DNA from: Mycobacterium paraffinicum
Lineage (GTDB): Bacteria; Actinomycetota; Actinomycetes; Mycobacteriales; Mycobacteriaceae
Assembly: GCF_001907675.1 (NCBI RefSeq)
Contig: NZ_MPNT01000008.1
Span: 1-64,000, forward strand
Length of the DNA: 64,000 nt
Reading direction: 5' to 3'
How positions within the stretch are numbered: the stretch's first letter is position 1; every line of letters starts with the position of its first letter. Positions 49,586-59,226 of this stretch are shown in pieces. The translations under genes were made by a program, and so were the position numbers. Below the pieces are notes generated by a model. The model saw nothing but the letters and a program-made list of their open reading frames with translations. It was not told the DNA's origin and made no database searches.

Positions 49586-50991
49586 CAGCCGGCTGCGAGC
49601 GCGCGCAGCGGCGACGTCGCGGGGTCGACGGGCAGGATCCGGCCCTTGGCGTCGGCCATGCCCAGGCCGGCCAGCCATGCTTCGAATTCGGGAGCGGGCC
49701 GCAGCCCCAACGCTTTTCGCACGTACAGCGCGTCGTGAAAGGACAGGCTCTGATAGCCGAGCATGACGTCGTCGGCGCCGGGAACGGTGATGACGAACGC
49801 GGTGCCCGCCACGCCGAGCAGGGTGAGCAGCGTGTCCATGTCGTCCTGGTCGGCCTCGGCGTGGTTGGTGTAGCAGACGTCGACGCCCATCGGCAGGCCG
49901 AGCAGTTTCCCGCAGAAGTTGTCCTCGAGCCCGGCGCGGATGATCTGCTTGCCGTCGTAGAGGTACTCCGGCCCGATGAATCCGACCACGGTGTCGATCA
50001 GCAGCGGCTGCAGCGCCCGGGCCACCGCGTAGGCCCGCGCCTCCAGCGTCTGCTGATCGACGGGCCTGTCACCCACGCCGAGGTGGGCCCCGGCCGACAG
50101 CGCCGCACCCTGCCCCGTCTCCAGGTACATGACGTTGTCGCCGACGGTCCCGCGGTTCAGCGAGCGGGCGGCCTCGTTGGCCTCCAGCAGCATCGGAATC
50201 GAGGTCCCGAACGAGGCGTTGGCGCCCTCGGTGCCGGCGATCGACTGGAAAACCAGGTCGACCGGCGCGCCGCGCTCGATCAGCTCCATCGTCGTCGTGA
50301 CGTGGCACAGCACGCACGACTGCACGGGGATCGCGAACCGCTGCCGGATGTCGTCGAGCAGGTGCAGCAGGTCGGAGGCCGCGTGCGGCGAATCCGTCGC
50401 CGGGTTGATGCCGATCACCGCGTCGCCGCAGCCCATCAGCAGCCCGTCGAGCAGCGCGGCGGCGATCCCGCGCGGGTCGTCGGTGGGGTGGTTCGGTTGC
50501 AGCCGGGTGGCCAGCGTGCCCGGCAACCCGATCGTGGTCCGGAAGGAGGCGGTCGCCGTCGCCGCGGCGGCCACCAGAATCAAATCCTGGTTGCGCATGA
50601 TCTTCGACACCGCGGCAACCATTTCCGGCGTCAGCCCCGGGGAGACCGCGGCGAGCCGCGCCGCGCCGTCGTCGCGGGACGCCGCGTCCAGCAGCCAGTC
50701 GCGGAACCCGCCCACGGTCAAGCCGGCGATCGGGCCGAACGCGTCGCGGTCGTGGCCGTCGATGATGAGCCGGGTGACCTCGTCGGTCTCGTATGGCACC
50801 ACCACGTCGGTGAGGAACGTCGCCAGGGGGATGTCGGCCAGCACCCACGCGGCCGCGGCCCGCTCGGCGTCCGAGCCGGCGGCGCAGCCCGCGAGCTGGT
50901 CGCCGGAGCGCAGCGGCGTCGCCTTGGCCATCACGTCGACCAGCCCGTCAAAGGTGTGCGTGGTCCCCGAAATCGTTTGCCGGTAGCGCAT
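49585..50991 (-). CDS. eutB: ethanolamine ammonia-lyase large subunit
   Basis: A 468-residue catalytic subunit with a TIM-barrel. Landmarks are LAGCAAGSDAERAAA, the substrate-Glu region LMGCGDAVIGINPATDSP, SCVLCHVTTTMELIERGAPVDL, FQSIAGTEGANASFG and ETGQGAALSAGAHLG. It uses adenosylcobalamin with EutC. No eut shell genes, permease or reactivase are next to it, so this is a minimal catabolic pair, perhaps for ethanolamine from host phospholipids. It lies between coxE and the GH76 gene, where M. tuberculosis has Rv0366c-Rv0367c. Confidence 0.94.
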   Translation of the reverse strand: MRYRQTISGTTHTFDGLVDVMAKATPLRSGDQLAGCAAGSDAERAAAAWVLADIPLATFLTDVVVPYETDEVTRLIIDGHDRDAFGPIAGLTVGGFRDWLLDAASRDDGAARLAAVSPGLTPEMVAAVSKIMRNQDLILVAAAATATASFRTTIGLPGTLATRLQPNHPTDDPRGIAAALLDGLLMGCGDAVIGINPATDSPHAASDLLHLLDDIRQRFAIPVQSCVLCHVTTTMELIERGAPVDLVFQSIAGTEGANASFGTSIPMLLEANEAARSLNRGTVGDNVMYLETGQGAALSAGAHLGVGDRPVDQQTLEARAYAVARALQPLLIDTVVGFIGPEYLYDGKQIIRAGLEDNFCGKLLGLPMGVDVCYTNHAEADQDDMDTLLTLLGVAGTAFVITVPGADDVMLGYQSLSFHDALYVRKALGLRPAPEFEAWLAGLGMADAKGRILPVDPATSPLRALAAG

Positions 50992-51168
50992 ATATCAGCG
51001 TAGGCCACCGCCGCCCGTTGATTGCGTCGACTTCGCCGGTGCCGATGCCGTCGCGTTTCAGCGTGCGGCCTGGGCGGTGACACGCCGGTGCGGGCCGCCC
51101 TGGGCGCACCCGCGAGTCCCAGAACGCACGCTCAGCGCGGACGCGGGTGTGAGGCAGGATCGGGGAGT

Positions 51169-52281
51169 ATGGATCAGCTGTGGGTCAACCGGGCGGCCAG
51201 CTCCGAGGCCGCCGTCACGCAACGGCACCTCAGGCGCCTCTGGGGGCTGCCCGCAACGCAGCTGGGCGTGGTGGCGTGGCCGTCGACGCGGCGCGACCGG
51301 ATGTTCGGCACCTGGCACTACTGGTGGCAGGCGCACCTGCTGGACTGCCTGGTCGACGCGCAGCTGCGCGACCCGCAGCCCCAGCGGCACGCCAGGATCA
51401 ACCGCCAGGTCCGTTCGCACCGGCTGCGCAACAACTTTCGCTGGACCAACAGCTACTACGACGACATGGCCTGGCTGGCGCTGGCGCTGGAACGCGCCGC
51501 CCGGATCGCCGGGGTCGAGCGGCACCGCGCGCTGCCCAGGCTCGCCGATCAATTCCTGACGGCGTGGGTGCCCGAGGACGGCGGCGGCATCCCGTGGCGC
51601 AAGCAGGACCAGTTCTTCAACGCCCCGGCCAACGGCCCGGCGGGGATCTTCCTGGCCCGCTACGGCGAGAAGATGCGGCGCGCCCAGCAGATGGCCGACT
51701 GGATCGACGAGACCCTGATCGATCCGGAGACGCACCTGGTGTTCGACGGCATCAAGGCCGGCTCCCTGGTCCGCGCCCAGTACACCTACTGCCAGGGCGT
51801 GGTGCTCGGCCTGGAAACGGAACTCGCGGCACGCACCCATGACGATCGGCACGCCCCGCGGGTGCATCGGCTGGTCGCGGCCGTCGCCGACCACATGGCC
51901 CCGACGGGCGTGCTGACCGGCGCCGGCGGCGGGGACGGCGGGCTGTTCTCCGGCATCACCGCCCGATACCTGGCGCTGGTCGCCACCACCCTGCCGGGGG
52001 ATTCGGCCGACGACGCCGCGGCCCGCGACACCGCCCGGCGGATCGTGCTGGCCAGCGCGAAGTCGGCGTGGGACTACCGGCAAACGGTGGACGGGCTGCC
52101 GCTGTTCGGGCCGTTCTGGGACCGCGACGCCCAACTCCCCACCGCGGACGGCGGGGAGGCGCAATTCGTCGAGGGCGCGGTGAACAGTTCCGAGGTCGCC
52201 GAGCGGGACCTGTCGGTGCAGCTGTCGGGCTGGATGCTGATGGAGGCCGCCTGTAACGTCACCGCCGTGAGCGAGACATGA
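51169..52281 (+). CDS. GH76-family glycoside hydrolase-like protein (Rv0365c-like)
   Basis: A 370-residue (alpha/alpha)6-barrel protein. The GH76 Asp-Asp pair appears in NSYYDDMAWLALAL, and other landmarks are FGTWHYWWQAHLLDCLVD, YTYCQGVVLGL and FSGITARYLALV. GH76 enzymes act on alpha-1,6-mannan, so a mannan or lipomannan target is possible. There is no signal peptide, so it would act in the cytoplasm, which is odd for a wall-glycan hydrolase. The ATG at 51169 has GGGGAG upstream. It overlaps the next gene by 4 bp. Confidence 0.82.
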   Translation: MDQLWVNRAASSEAAVTQRHLRRLWGLPATQLGVVAWPSTRRDRMFGTWHYWWQAHLLDCLVDAQLRDPQPQRHARINRQVRSHRLRNNFRWTNSYYDDMAWLALALERAARIAGVERHRALPRLADQFLTAWVPEDGGGIPWRKQDQFFNAPANGPAGIFLARYGEKMRRAQQMADWIDETLIDPETHLVFDGIKAGSLVRAQYTYCQGVVLGLETELAARTHDDRHAPRVHRLVAAVADHMAPTGVLTGAGGGDGGLFSGITARYLALVATTLPGDSADDAAARDTARRIVLASAKSAWDYRQTVDGLPLFGPFWDRDAQLPTADGGEAQFVEGAVNSSEVAERDLSVQLSGWMLMEAACNVTAVSET

Positions 52282-54230
52282 GCAAACTCGACGGCGACTG
52301 GATCCCGGACGAGGCAACGCTTGCCGACGCAAACCTCACCCACTTCATGGCGTGGCTGGCCGAGACCGGCCGCGGCCAGTTCGGCGACTACCAGGCGCTG
52401 CAGCGCAAATCCGTGGACGACATCGAGTGGTTCTGGGACGCCGTCTGGCACTACTTCGACATCCAGGCGGACAGCCCGCCGCGCGCGGTGCTGGGCAACC
52501 GTTCCATGCCCGGCGCCGAGTGGTTCCCCGGCGCCACGCTCAACTACGCCACCGAGATCTTCCGGCACGCCACCGACGAGCGCCCGGCGATGGTCGTCGT
52601 CGGCGAGGACGGCGCGTGCGAGTGGTCGTGGGCGCGGCTGCGGCGGGAGACCGGGGCGTTCGCGGCCTACCTGCGCGGCCTCGGGGTGCGGCCCGGGGAC
52701 GCCGTCGTCGGCTACCTGCCCAACGTCGGCGAGGCGGCCGTCGCCGCCCTGGCCGCCGCCAGCGTCGGCGCCATCTGGGCGGTGTGCAACCAGGACGTGG
52801 CCGTCGACGGCGTGATCGCGCGGCTGGGCCAGGTGGAACCGGCCGTGCTGGTGGCCACCGACGGGTCGGTGTATGACGGCAAGCGCATCGACCGGCGCGC
52901 GGAGCTGGACGCCATCCGGCGGGCGATGCCCAGCCTGCGGGCCACCGTGGTGGTGCCGCGGCTCGGGCTCGCCATCGACGACGACGCCGTGCCGTGGGCG
53001 ACGGCGGTCGCCGACGAGGCGCCCCTGGAGATCACGCCCGTGCCGTTCGCGCACCCGCTGTGGGTGATGTTCTCCTCCGGCACCACCGGCAAGCCGAAGG
53101 GCATCGTGCACGGCCACGGCGGCACGGTGATCGAGCACCTGAAATACCTGAGCCTGCAGCTGGATCTGCACGCCGGCGAGCGTTTCTTGTGGTACTCGTC
53201 GACCAGCTGGATGATGTGGAACCTGCTGCTGTCCGGGCTGCTGGTCGACACCACGATCGTGCTCTACGACGGCAGCCCAACGCATTTGGGCACCGACGCG
53301 CTGTGGCGGGTCGCCGCCGACAGCGGTGTCAACGTGCTCGGCGCCGGCGCCGGCTACCTGCTGGCCTGCGCCAAGAAGGGGCTCAAGCCGGGCGAGGCCT
53401 ACCCGCTGGCCGGGCTGTGCGCCGTGGGTTCCACCGGTTCGCCCCTGCCCGCCTCCGGATTCCGTTGGGTGCAGCAGGGACTCGGCCGCCCGGTGCCGGT
53501 GATCTCGATGAGCGGCGGCACCGACGTCTGCACCGCCTTCGTCGGCGGCTGCGCCATCCTGCCGGTGACGGCCGGCGAGCTGTCCTGCATCTGCCTGGGC
53601 GCGGCCGTCGAATCCTGGTCCGGCGCAAACCATCCCGTAATCGGTGAAGAGGGCGAGCTGGTGATCACCGAGCCGATGCCGTCGATGCCGGTGTTCTTCT
53701 GGAACGACGACGACGGCAGCCGCTACCGCGCCGCCTACTTCGAGAAGTACCCCGGCGTGTGGTGTCACGGCGACTCGATCACCATCACCGACCGGGGATC
53801 CGTCGTGGTGCACGGCCGTTCGGACGCCACCCTGAACCGGATGGGCGTGCGGATGGGCAGCGCCGAGATCTACACCGCGGTCGAGGGCATGCCCGAGGTG
53901 GGCGACTGCCTGGTGGTCGGTGTCGAGCAGGACGACGGCGGCTACTGGATGCCGCTGTTCGTTGCCCTGGCCGACGGAGCGGAGCTCGACGACGGGTTGC
54001 GGTCCAGGATCGTCGCGGCCATCCGCCAGCACGCCTCCCCGCGCCACGTGCCCGACGACATCCTGGCCGTGCCGGGCATACCGCGCACGCTGACCGGCAA
54101 GCGGCTGGAGATCCCGATCAAGCGGATCCTGCTGGGCGCCGCGCCGGGCGAGGCCGTGCAGCGAAGTTCGATCGACCGGCCGGAATTGCTAGACGCTTTC
54201 GTTGCGTATCGCAGGAGCCGCGTGTCCTGA
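52278..54230 (+). CDS. aacS: acetoacetyl-CoA synthetase
   Basis: A 650-residue ANL-family ligase that activates acetoacetate with ATP and CoA. Landmarks are an N-terminal ACS-N region (WFPGATLNYATEIF), P-loop MFSSGTTGKPKGIVHG, GSTGSPLPASGF, SMSGGTDVC, WCHGDS and the hinge RSDATLNRMGVRMGSAEIY. The acetylatable lysine motif is PRTLTGKRLEIPIK. Length and the RMG hinge are typical of acetoacetate-CoA ligase. The ATGA overlap couples it to the GH76 gene. Its 3' end overlaps the convergent DedA gene by 42 bp. Confidence 0.87.
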   Translation: MSKLDGDWIPDEATLADANLTHFMAWLAETGRGQFGDYQALQRKSVDDIEWFWDAVWHYFDIQADSPPRAVLGNRSMPGAEWFPGATLNYATEIFRHATDERPAMVVVGEDGACEWSWARLRRETGAFAAYLRGLGVRPGDAVVGYLPNVGEAAVAALAAASVGAIWAVCNQDVAVDGVIARLGQVEPAVLVATDGSVYDGKRIDRRAELDAIRRAMPSLRATVVVPRLGLAIDDDAVPWATAVADEAPLEITPVPFAHPLWVMFSSGTTGKPKGIVHGHGGTVIEHLKYLSLQLDLHAGERFLWYSSTSWMMWNLLLSGLLVDTTIVLYDGSPTHLGTDALWRVAADSGVNVLGAGAGYLLACAKKGLKPGEAYPLAGLCAVGSTGSPLPASGFRWVQQGLGRPVPVISMSGGTDVCTAFVGGCAILPVTAGELSCICLGAAVESWSGANHPVIGEEGELVITEPMPSMPVFFWNDDDGSRYRAAYFEKYPGVWCHGDSITITDRGSVVVHGRSDATLNRMGVRMGSAEIYTAVEGMPEVGDCLVVGVEQDDGGYWMPLFVALADGAELDDGLRSRIVAAIRQHASPRHVPDDILAVPGIPRTLTGKRLEIPIKRILLGAAPGEAVQRSSIDRPELLDAFVAYRRSRVS

Positions 54231-54899
54231 GTCCGGCTCCGTGGCGGCCGGCCCCCGTCGGCGCGCCCGGTAGCTTCGCACGGCCGCGATGAACGCCGGC
54301 ATCAGCGACACCACCAGGATCACCAGCAGGATCTTCTGCAGGTTGTGGTGCACGAACGGCACATTGCCCAGGAAGTAGCCCGCCAGCGTCACACCGCCGC
54401 CCCACAGGATGCCGCCCACGATGTCGAAGCCCAGGAACACCGGGTAGCGCATGTAGGACACCCCGGCGACCGGGGGGACGAACGTCCGCACGAACGGCGC
54501 GAACCGGGCCAGGATGATCGCCCACGGCCCGTATTTCTCGAAGAACGCGTGCGACTCGGTCACGTAGTGCTTCTTGAAGAACCGGGAGTCTTCCTTCTTG
54601 AACAGGGCCGGGCCGATCCGCCGGCCGATGAAATAGCCGGTCTGATCGCCCAGTATCGCCACCAGCGCGACGGCGGGGGCCAGCACCCAGATACTCGCGG
54701 GCGGGTTCGGGTGCGCGGCCAGCAGGCCGCCCGTGAACAGCAGCGATTCGCCGGGCAGCAGGGGAAACAGCAGCCCGGTCTCGATGAAGACGATGATCAG
54801 GATCCCGGGCAGCACCGCGGAGCCGAAGACGCCGTCGGCGCCCAACCAGTACATCGGGTCGAAGATGTGGGGCAGGGCCGTCACGGCGGTGCTGCTCAT
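54189..54899 (-). CDS. DedA-family membrane protein (Rv0364-like)
   Basis: A 236-residue integral membrane protein of the DedA/SNARE-associated family, thought to flip undecaprenyl phosphate or phospholipids. Landmarks are FIETGLLFPLLPGESLLFTGG, GDQTGYFIGRRIGP, FFKKHYVTESHAFFEKYG and ARFAPFVRTFVPPVAG, containing the conserved Glu, Asp and Arg residues. The ATG follows TGAGGAATC. The C-terminal tail overlaps the aacS end by 42 bp. It diverges from fba across 86 bp. Confidence 0.9.
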   Translation of the reverse strand: MSSTAVTALPHIFDPMYWLGADGVFGSAVLPGILIIVFIETGLLFPLLPGESLLFTGGLLAAHPNPPASIWVLAPAVALVAILGDQTGYFIGRRIGPALFKKEDSRFFKKHYVTESHAFFEKYGPWAIILARFAPFVRTFVPPVAGVSYMRYPVFLGFDIVGGILWGGGVTLAGYFLGNVPFVHHNLQKILLVILVVSLMPAFIAAVRSYRARRRGPAATEPDSGHAAPAIRNESV

Positions 54900-54985
54900 G
54901 ATTCCTCAAGATACCGGCTTCGGGGTGAGCCCTTGACCATCCTGGACGATACTGAGTGGACCCGGCCGCAGCAGAGGAGTTCGGA

Positions 54986-56023
<1,038 letters not shown>

Positions 56024-56030
56024 CCGCTCG

Positions 56031-56105
56031 AGCGTGCGGCTGGCCGCACACTCGCCACCGAACGTGCGGCTGGCCGCACACTCGGCCGGGCGCTCGAGCT
56101 AGCCG
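56031..56105. repeat. double hairpin repeat between convergent fba and Rv0361-like genes, likely bidirectional terminator
   Basis: Two copies of a 22-bp unit (cgtgcggctggccgcacact plus cg) start at 56033 and 56063, 30 bp apart. Each can fold as gtgcgg-ctgg-ccgcac. The pair is bracketed by gctcgagcg and cgctcgagc (56026-56034 and 56091-56099). The second copy is preceded by ccgaa, giving CCGAACGT as in the hairpins at 1.8 and 35 kb. Confidence 0.8.
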
Positions 56106-56929
56106 CTGGGGGACTGGCAGATCTTCCACTGGTCGTCGCGGTACTGCAGGTCCAGGCTGCGGGTGGAACGGACCTGCGGGTCGTAGGCCATGAACGTGGT
56201 GACGTTGGCCTCGGCGTGCTGGCCGTTGACCACCACCTGGTCGATGCTGGCGATCACCGGGTACTGCCTGGCCGCCGAGACCCGGCGGTAGGTCTCGTCC
56301 CACGAGTGTTCGTCGTAGTCCGCGTAGCCGTCGCGGGTGGTGCCGCAGGTGATGGTGCGCAGCGTCGTCAGGTCGCCCTTCTGGATCGCGGTGTCGAAGC
56401 TTTGAATGGTCGTGCGCACCATGTCCTCCTGGGACACCTTCGTGTGCTTGCCGCGGGTGAGCAGCACCGTGCCCAGGATCGCGATAGCGGCCAGCGCCAG
56501 CACGATCACCACCAGCGCCAGCACCCAGCCCCAGTTGATCTGCCGGGAGGTGCGCAGCTTTCCACCGAGCCGGGGCGGAATCGATTGCGGCACAGCGGCT
56601 TTGGGGGGCATGCCGAACTGTTGGGTCTGACCCTCGGGAGGTGTCGAGAAGACCTCGGTGGCGGGCTCCGGGGTGGTGGCGATCACCGTGGTCTCTTTGG
56701 CGTCGAAACCGGGCGCGGTGAAGCGGCGTTCGCGCTGCTGGGCGTCCGCGTCGTCGCCGGAACCTTCCGGGCCGCCGCCCGAATCGGGCCGGATCACCAC
56801 GGTCTCGGTCTCGGAGTCGCTCGGTACCAGCGGGACGCCCTCGGTCGCGTCTTCGCCTGATTGTGCGGCCCATTCGTGCCCAGGCGCGTTCGGCGTGCCG
56901 CCGCGGTCGGGCTCGGGTGGCTGGGGCAT
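56099..56929 (-). CDS. single-pass membrane protein (Rv0361-like)
   Basis: A 276-residue protein. It has an acidic, disordered cytoplasmic part with several TxT/ETET-type Thr clusters that could be Ser/Thr-kinase targets, then one TM helix at about 133-157 (WGWVLALVVIVLALAAIAI). An extracytoplasmic NTF2-like domain follows (EDMVRTTIQSFDTAIQKGD, CGTTRDGYADY, WKICQ), with two cysteines probably bridged. The length and position next to fba match Rv0361. The function is unknown. Its last codons lie inside the terminator repeat. Confidence 0.8.
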   Translation of the reverse strand: MPQPPEPDRGGTPNAPGHEWAAQSGEDATEGVPLVPSDSETETVVIRPDSGGGPEGSGDDADAQQRERRFTAPGFDAKETTVIATTPEPATEVFSTPPEGQTQQFGMPPKAAVPQSIPPRLGGKLRTSRQINWGWVLALVVIVLALAAIAILGTVLLTRGKHTKVSQEDMVRTTIQSFDTAIQKGDLTTLRTITCGTTRDGYADYDEHSWDETYRRVSAARQYPVIASIDQVVVNGQHAEANVTTFMAYDPQVRSTRSLDLQYRDDQWKICQSPSG

Positions 56930-57052
56930 GAGTACGGCTGTCCTCCGCTATCGGGTGGGCTAGTTGGAGAGCTTAGCGACCCGCCCCCGTCGATGGGGTG
57001 ATGGTCGAGGTCCGCCGCCCCGGCGAAATGCGGCAGCTGCAGAATGGGACCC

Positions 57053-57466
57053 ATGACGCCGCCACGAGACCTCCTCGGACCCGACCCGACCCTGTTGCCG
57101 GGCGATCCCGACGCCGAGGCGGAACTGCTCGCCGGCGAGAAGCCCGCGATAGTCGCCGCCGCGCACCCGTCGGCGTCGGTGGCCTGGGCGGCGCTGGCCG
57201 AGCAGGCGCTGGCCGACGAGCAGGCCATCACGGCGTACGCGTATGCCCGCACCGGCTATCACCGGGGGCTGGACCAGCTGCGCCGGAACGGTTGGAAGGG
57301 CTTCGGCCCGGTGCCGTATGCGCACGAGCCCAACCGCGGGTTCCTGCGCTGCGTGGCGGCTCTGGCCCGGGCCGCCGACACGATCGGCGAAGCCGAGGAG
57401 TACCTGCGCTGCCTGGACCTGCTCGACGACTGCGACCCCGAGGCGCGGCCCGCGCTGGGGCTCTAG
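57053..57466 (+). CDS. DUF3151 protein (Rv0360c-like)
   Basis: A 137-residue cytoplasmic helical protein. ARTGYHRGLDQLRRNGWKG and PNRGFLRCVAALARAADTIGE are the conserved DUF3151 segments, and an acidic C terminus ends in ARPALGL. No catalytic residues are evident. An ATG nine bases upstream (57044) is equally possible. It diverges from the Rv0361-like gene across 123 bp and overlaps the convergent CDF gene by 4 bp. Confidence 0.75.
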   Translation: MTPPRDLLGPDPTLLPGDPDAEAELLAGEKPAIVAAAHPSASVAWAALAEQALADEQAITAYAYARTGYHRGLDQLRRNGWKGFGPVPYAHEPNRGFLRCVAALARAADTIGEAEEYLRCLDLLDDCDPEARPALGL

Positions 57467-58359
57467 AAGCTTTCCGAACACTCCGCTTCGCCGGGCCCGT
57501 CGATCTGCACGGTCGCGTGCTCCAGCCCGCGCGCCGACAACACGGTCCGGGCGTCCTGCAGGACCCGCGCGGAGTCGCCAGTGCTGCGCAGATGCGCGGT
57601 GCACATATCCTTGCCGGGCGACAACGTCCACACGTGCAGGTCGTGCACCTCGGTCACGCCGTCGACGGCGCCCAGCGCCGAGCGCAACTCCTCCACGTCG
57701 ATGTGGGTCGGCGACGATTCGGAGAGGATCCGCAGCGCGTCACGGGCCAGTGAGATCGCCCGCGGCAGTACCCACAGCGCGACCAGCACGGCCACCACCA
57801 CGTCGGCGTAGGGCCACCGCGTCGTGACGGTGACGATGCCGGCGATCAGCACGCCCAGGCTGCCGACGCTGTCCGCGACCACCTCCATGTAGGCGCCCTT
57901 GACCGCCAGGCTCTGCCCGGAGTGCGACCGCAGCAGCAGCGCGACCACCAGGTTGGCGAGCAGCCCGGCCAGCGCGACCACGATCATCGGCACCCCGGGG
58001 ATCGACGGCGTTTCCTGGAGCCGCTGGATCGCCTCCCACAGAATGAACAGGGCGACCCCCATCAGCAGCCCCGCGTTGGCGACCGCCGTGAACACCTCGG
58101 CGCGGTGCCAGCCGTAGGTCCGCGACGGGGACGAGCTGCCCCGGCGGGCCAGGGTGACGGCGGCCAGGCCCATGAAGACGGCGACGACGTCGGTCAGCAT
58201 GTGGCCCGCGTCGGCGAGCAGCGCGATCGAGTTGATCAGCAACGAGGTGGTCAGCTCGACCACGAAGAACGCCGCCAGGATGGCGGCGGCGGCGATCATC
58301 CGCGGGATCAGCCGGGACCCATCGGCCTCGGCGGGACTGTGGTTGTGGCCGGCGCCCAT
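57463..58359 (-). CDS. cation diffusion facilitator (CDF) metal exporter
   Basis: A 298-residue CDF transporter with six TM helices and a C-terminal cytoplasmic ferredoxin-like domain. The metal site in TM2 reads LLADAGHMLTDVV, and the TM5 site is EVVADSVGSLGVL; the H/D...D pattern is that of Zn-type CDFs. The N-terminal MGAGHNHS is a His loop. The cytoplasmic domain contains VTEVHDLHVWTLSPGKDMCTAHL. The ATG at 58359 is preferred to a GTG at 58383 inside the upstream palindrome. Zinc, cobalt or nickel export is likely; the metal cannot be fixed from sequence. Control by an ArsR-type sensor is suggested by the operator. Confidence 0.9.
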   Translation of the reverse strand: MGAGHNHSPAEADGSRLIPRMIAAAAILAAFFVVELTTSLLINSIALLADAGHMLTDVVAVFMGLAAVTLARRGSSSPSRTYGWHRAEVFTAVANAGLLMGVALFILWEAIQRLQETPSIPGVPMIVVALAGLLANLVVALLLRSHSGQSLAVKGAYMEVVADSVGSLGVLIAGIVTVTTRWPYADVVVAVLVALWVLPRAISLARDALRILSESSPTHIDVEELRSALGAVDGVTEVHDLHVWTLSPGKDMCTAHLRSTGDSARVLQDARTVLSARGLEHATVQIDGPGEAECSESF

Positions 58360-58365
58360 GGCGAG

Positions 58366-58393
58366 CAATATATGCGGACCCACGCATATATAG
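58366..58393. promoter_or_regulatory. AT-rich palindrome before the CDF gene, probable metal-sensor operator
   Basis: ATATATGCG at 58368-58376, 6 nt, CGCATATAT at 58383-58391; the arms match perfectly and GC/GC pairs continue after one mismatch on each side. It fills the short gap between the M50 protease stop and the CDF start. ATAT-rich dyads of this type are bound by ArsR/SmtB metal sensors in mycobacteria. Confidence 0.6.
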
Positions 58394-58399
58394 CAAGGG

Positions 58400-59173
58400 T
58401 CAGAACCAGCGGCTCCAGAACCGCGTCAGCAGGTTGCCCGCCGACACCAGCCATGTCGGCACCCCGGAGAACTCGAACAGCCAGAGCACGGCCCCGAAGA
58501 ACCAGTGGCCCGCCGGCAGCAGCAGGAACAGCAGGATGAACAGGCCCCACTGCTTGGCCGGCGCCACCGCGCGCTGGGTCTCGGGGCTCAGGTGCGGTTC
58601 GAGCGCGTCGTAGCCGTCCAGGCCCGGGATGGGCAGCACGTTCAGCACGACCGCGGTGAGCTGCAGGAAGCCCAGGAAGGCCACCCCGGCCCAGAGCACC
58701 TGGTGGAAGGGGTCGTAGAACAACCGAGTCAGCGTGAGCAGCAGCACCGCCAGCACCAGGTTGGCCGCCGGGCCCGCCAGGCTGACCATGGTGCGCCGCC
58801 TCGGCGTCATGAACCACGTCCGCAGGTATACGGCGGCGCCCGGCAGCCCGATGCCGCCTAAGGCGATCACCACCATCGGCAACAGCAGCGACAGCGCCGG
58901 ATGGCTGTAGCGCCGCGGATCCAGCGTCAGGTAGCCGCGCATCGCGGCGTCGTGGTCGCCGAATCGCCAGGCGGTCACCGCGTGCCCGAATTCATGCAGG
59001 CACAGCGACACCAGCCAGCCGGCGATGACGAAGATGAACACCCCGACGTACGCCAGCGGCCGCACGGTGCTGCCGGCAAGCCAGGCCAGCGCACCACCGG
59101 CCGCCGTCACGGCTACCAGGGCCAGGAAGAAGGGGCTGGGTCGCACCGATTCGCGCCGGGCGGGCAGGTTCAC
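58400..59173 (-). CDS. site-2 protease family (M50) membrane metallopeptidase (Rv0359-like)
   Basis: A 257-residue intramembrane metalloprotease. The zinc motif HEFGH lies in LHEFGHAVTAWRFGD near residue 60, and the third ligand Asp is in LNVLPIPGLDGYDALEP. It has about six TM helices and no PDZ or CBS domain, a minimal form. Substrates of such proteases are membrane anti-sigma factors or signal-peptide remnants; here none is known. The start is GTG. The CDF gene lies 40 bp downstream behind an operator. Confidence 0.88.
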   Translation of the reverse strand: MNLPARRESVRPSPFFLALVAVTAAGGALAWLAGSTVRPLAYVGVFIFVIAGWLVSLCLHEFGHAVTAWRFGDHDAAMRGYLTLDPRRYSHPALSLLLPMVVIALGGIGLPGAAVYLRTWFMTPRRRTMVSLAGPAANLVLAVLLLTLTRLFYDPFHQVLWAGVAFLGFLQLTAVVLNVLPIPGLDGYDALEPHLSPETQRAVAPAKQWGLFILLFLLLPAGHWFFGAVLWLFEFSGVPTWLVSAGNLLTRFWSRWF

Positions 59174-59226
59174 CGGTCGAAACTATCGGACGGCCCGCCA
59201 CCCTTCCGTCGACGGGGTTTGGCGCG

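Noticed and set aside
56031-56105. CRISPR-like array
   Set aside because: Only two repeat copies, each an internal palindrome, between convergent genes; a terminator explains it better and no cas gene is present.
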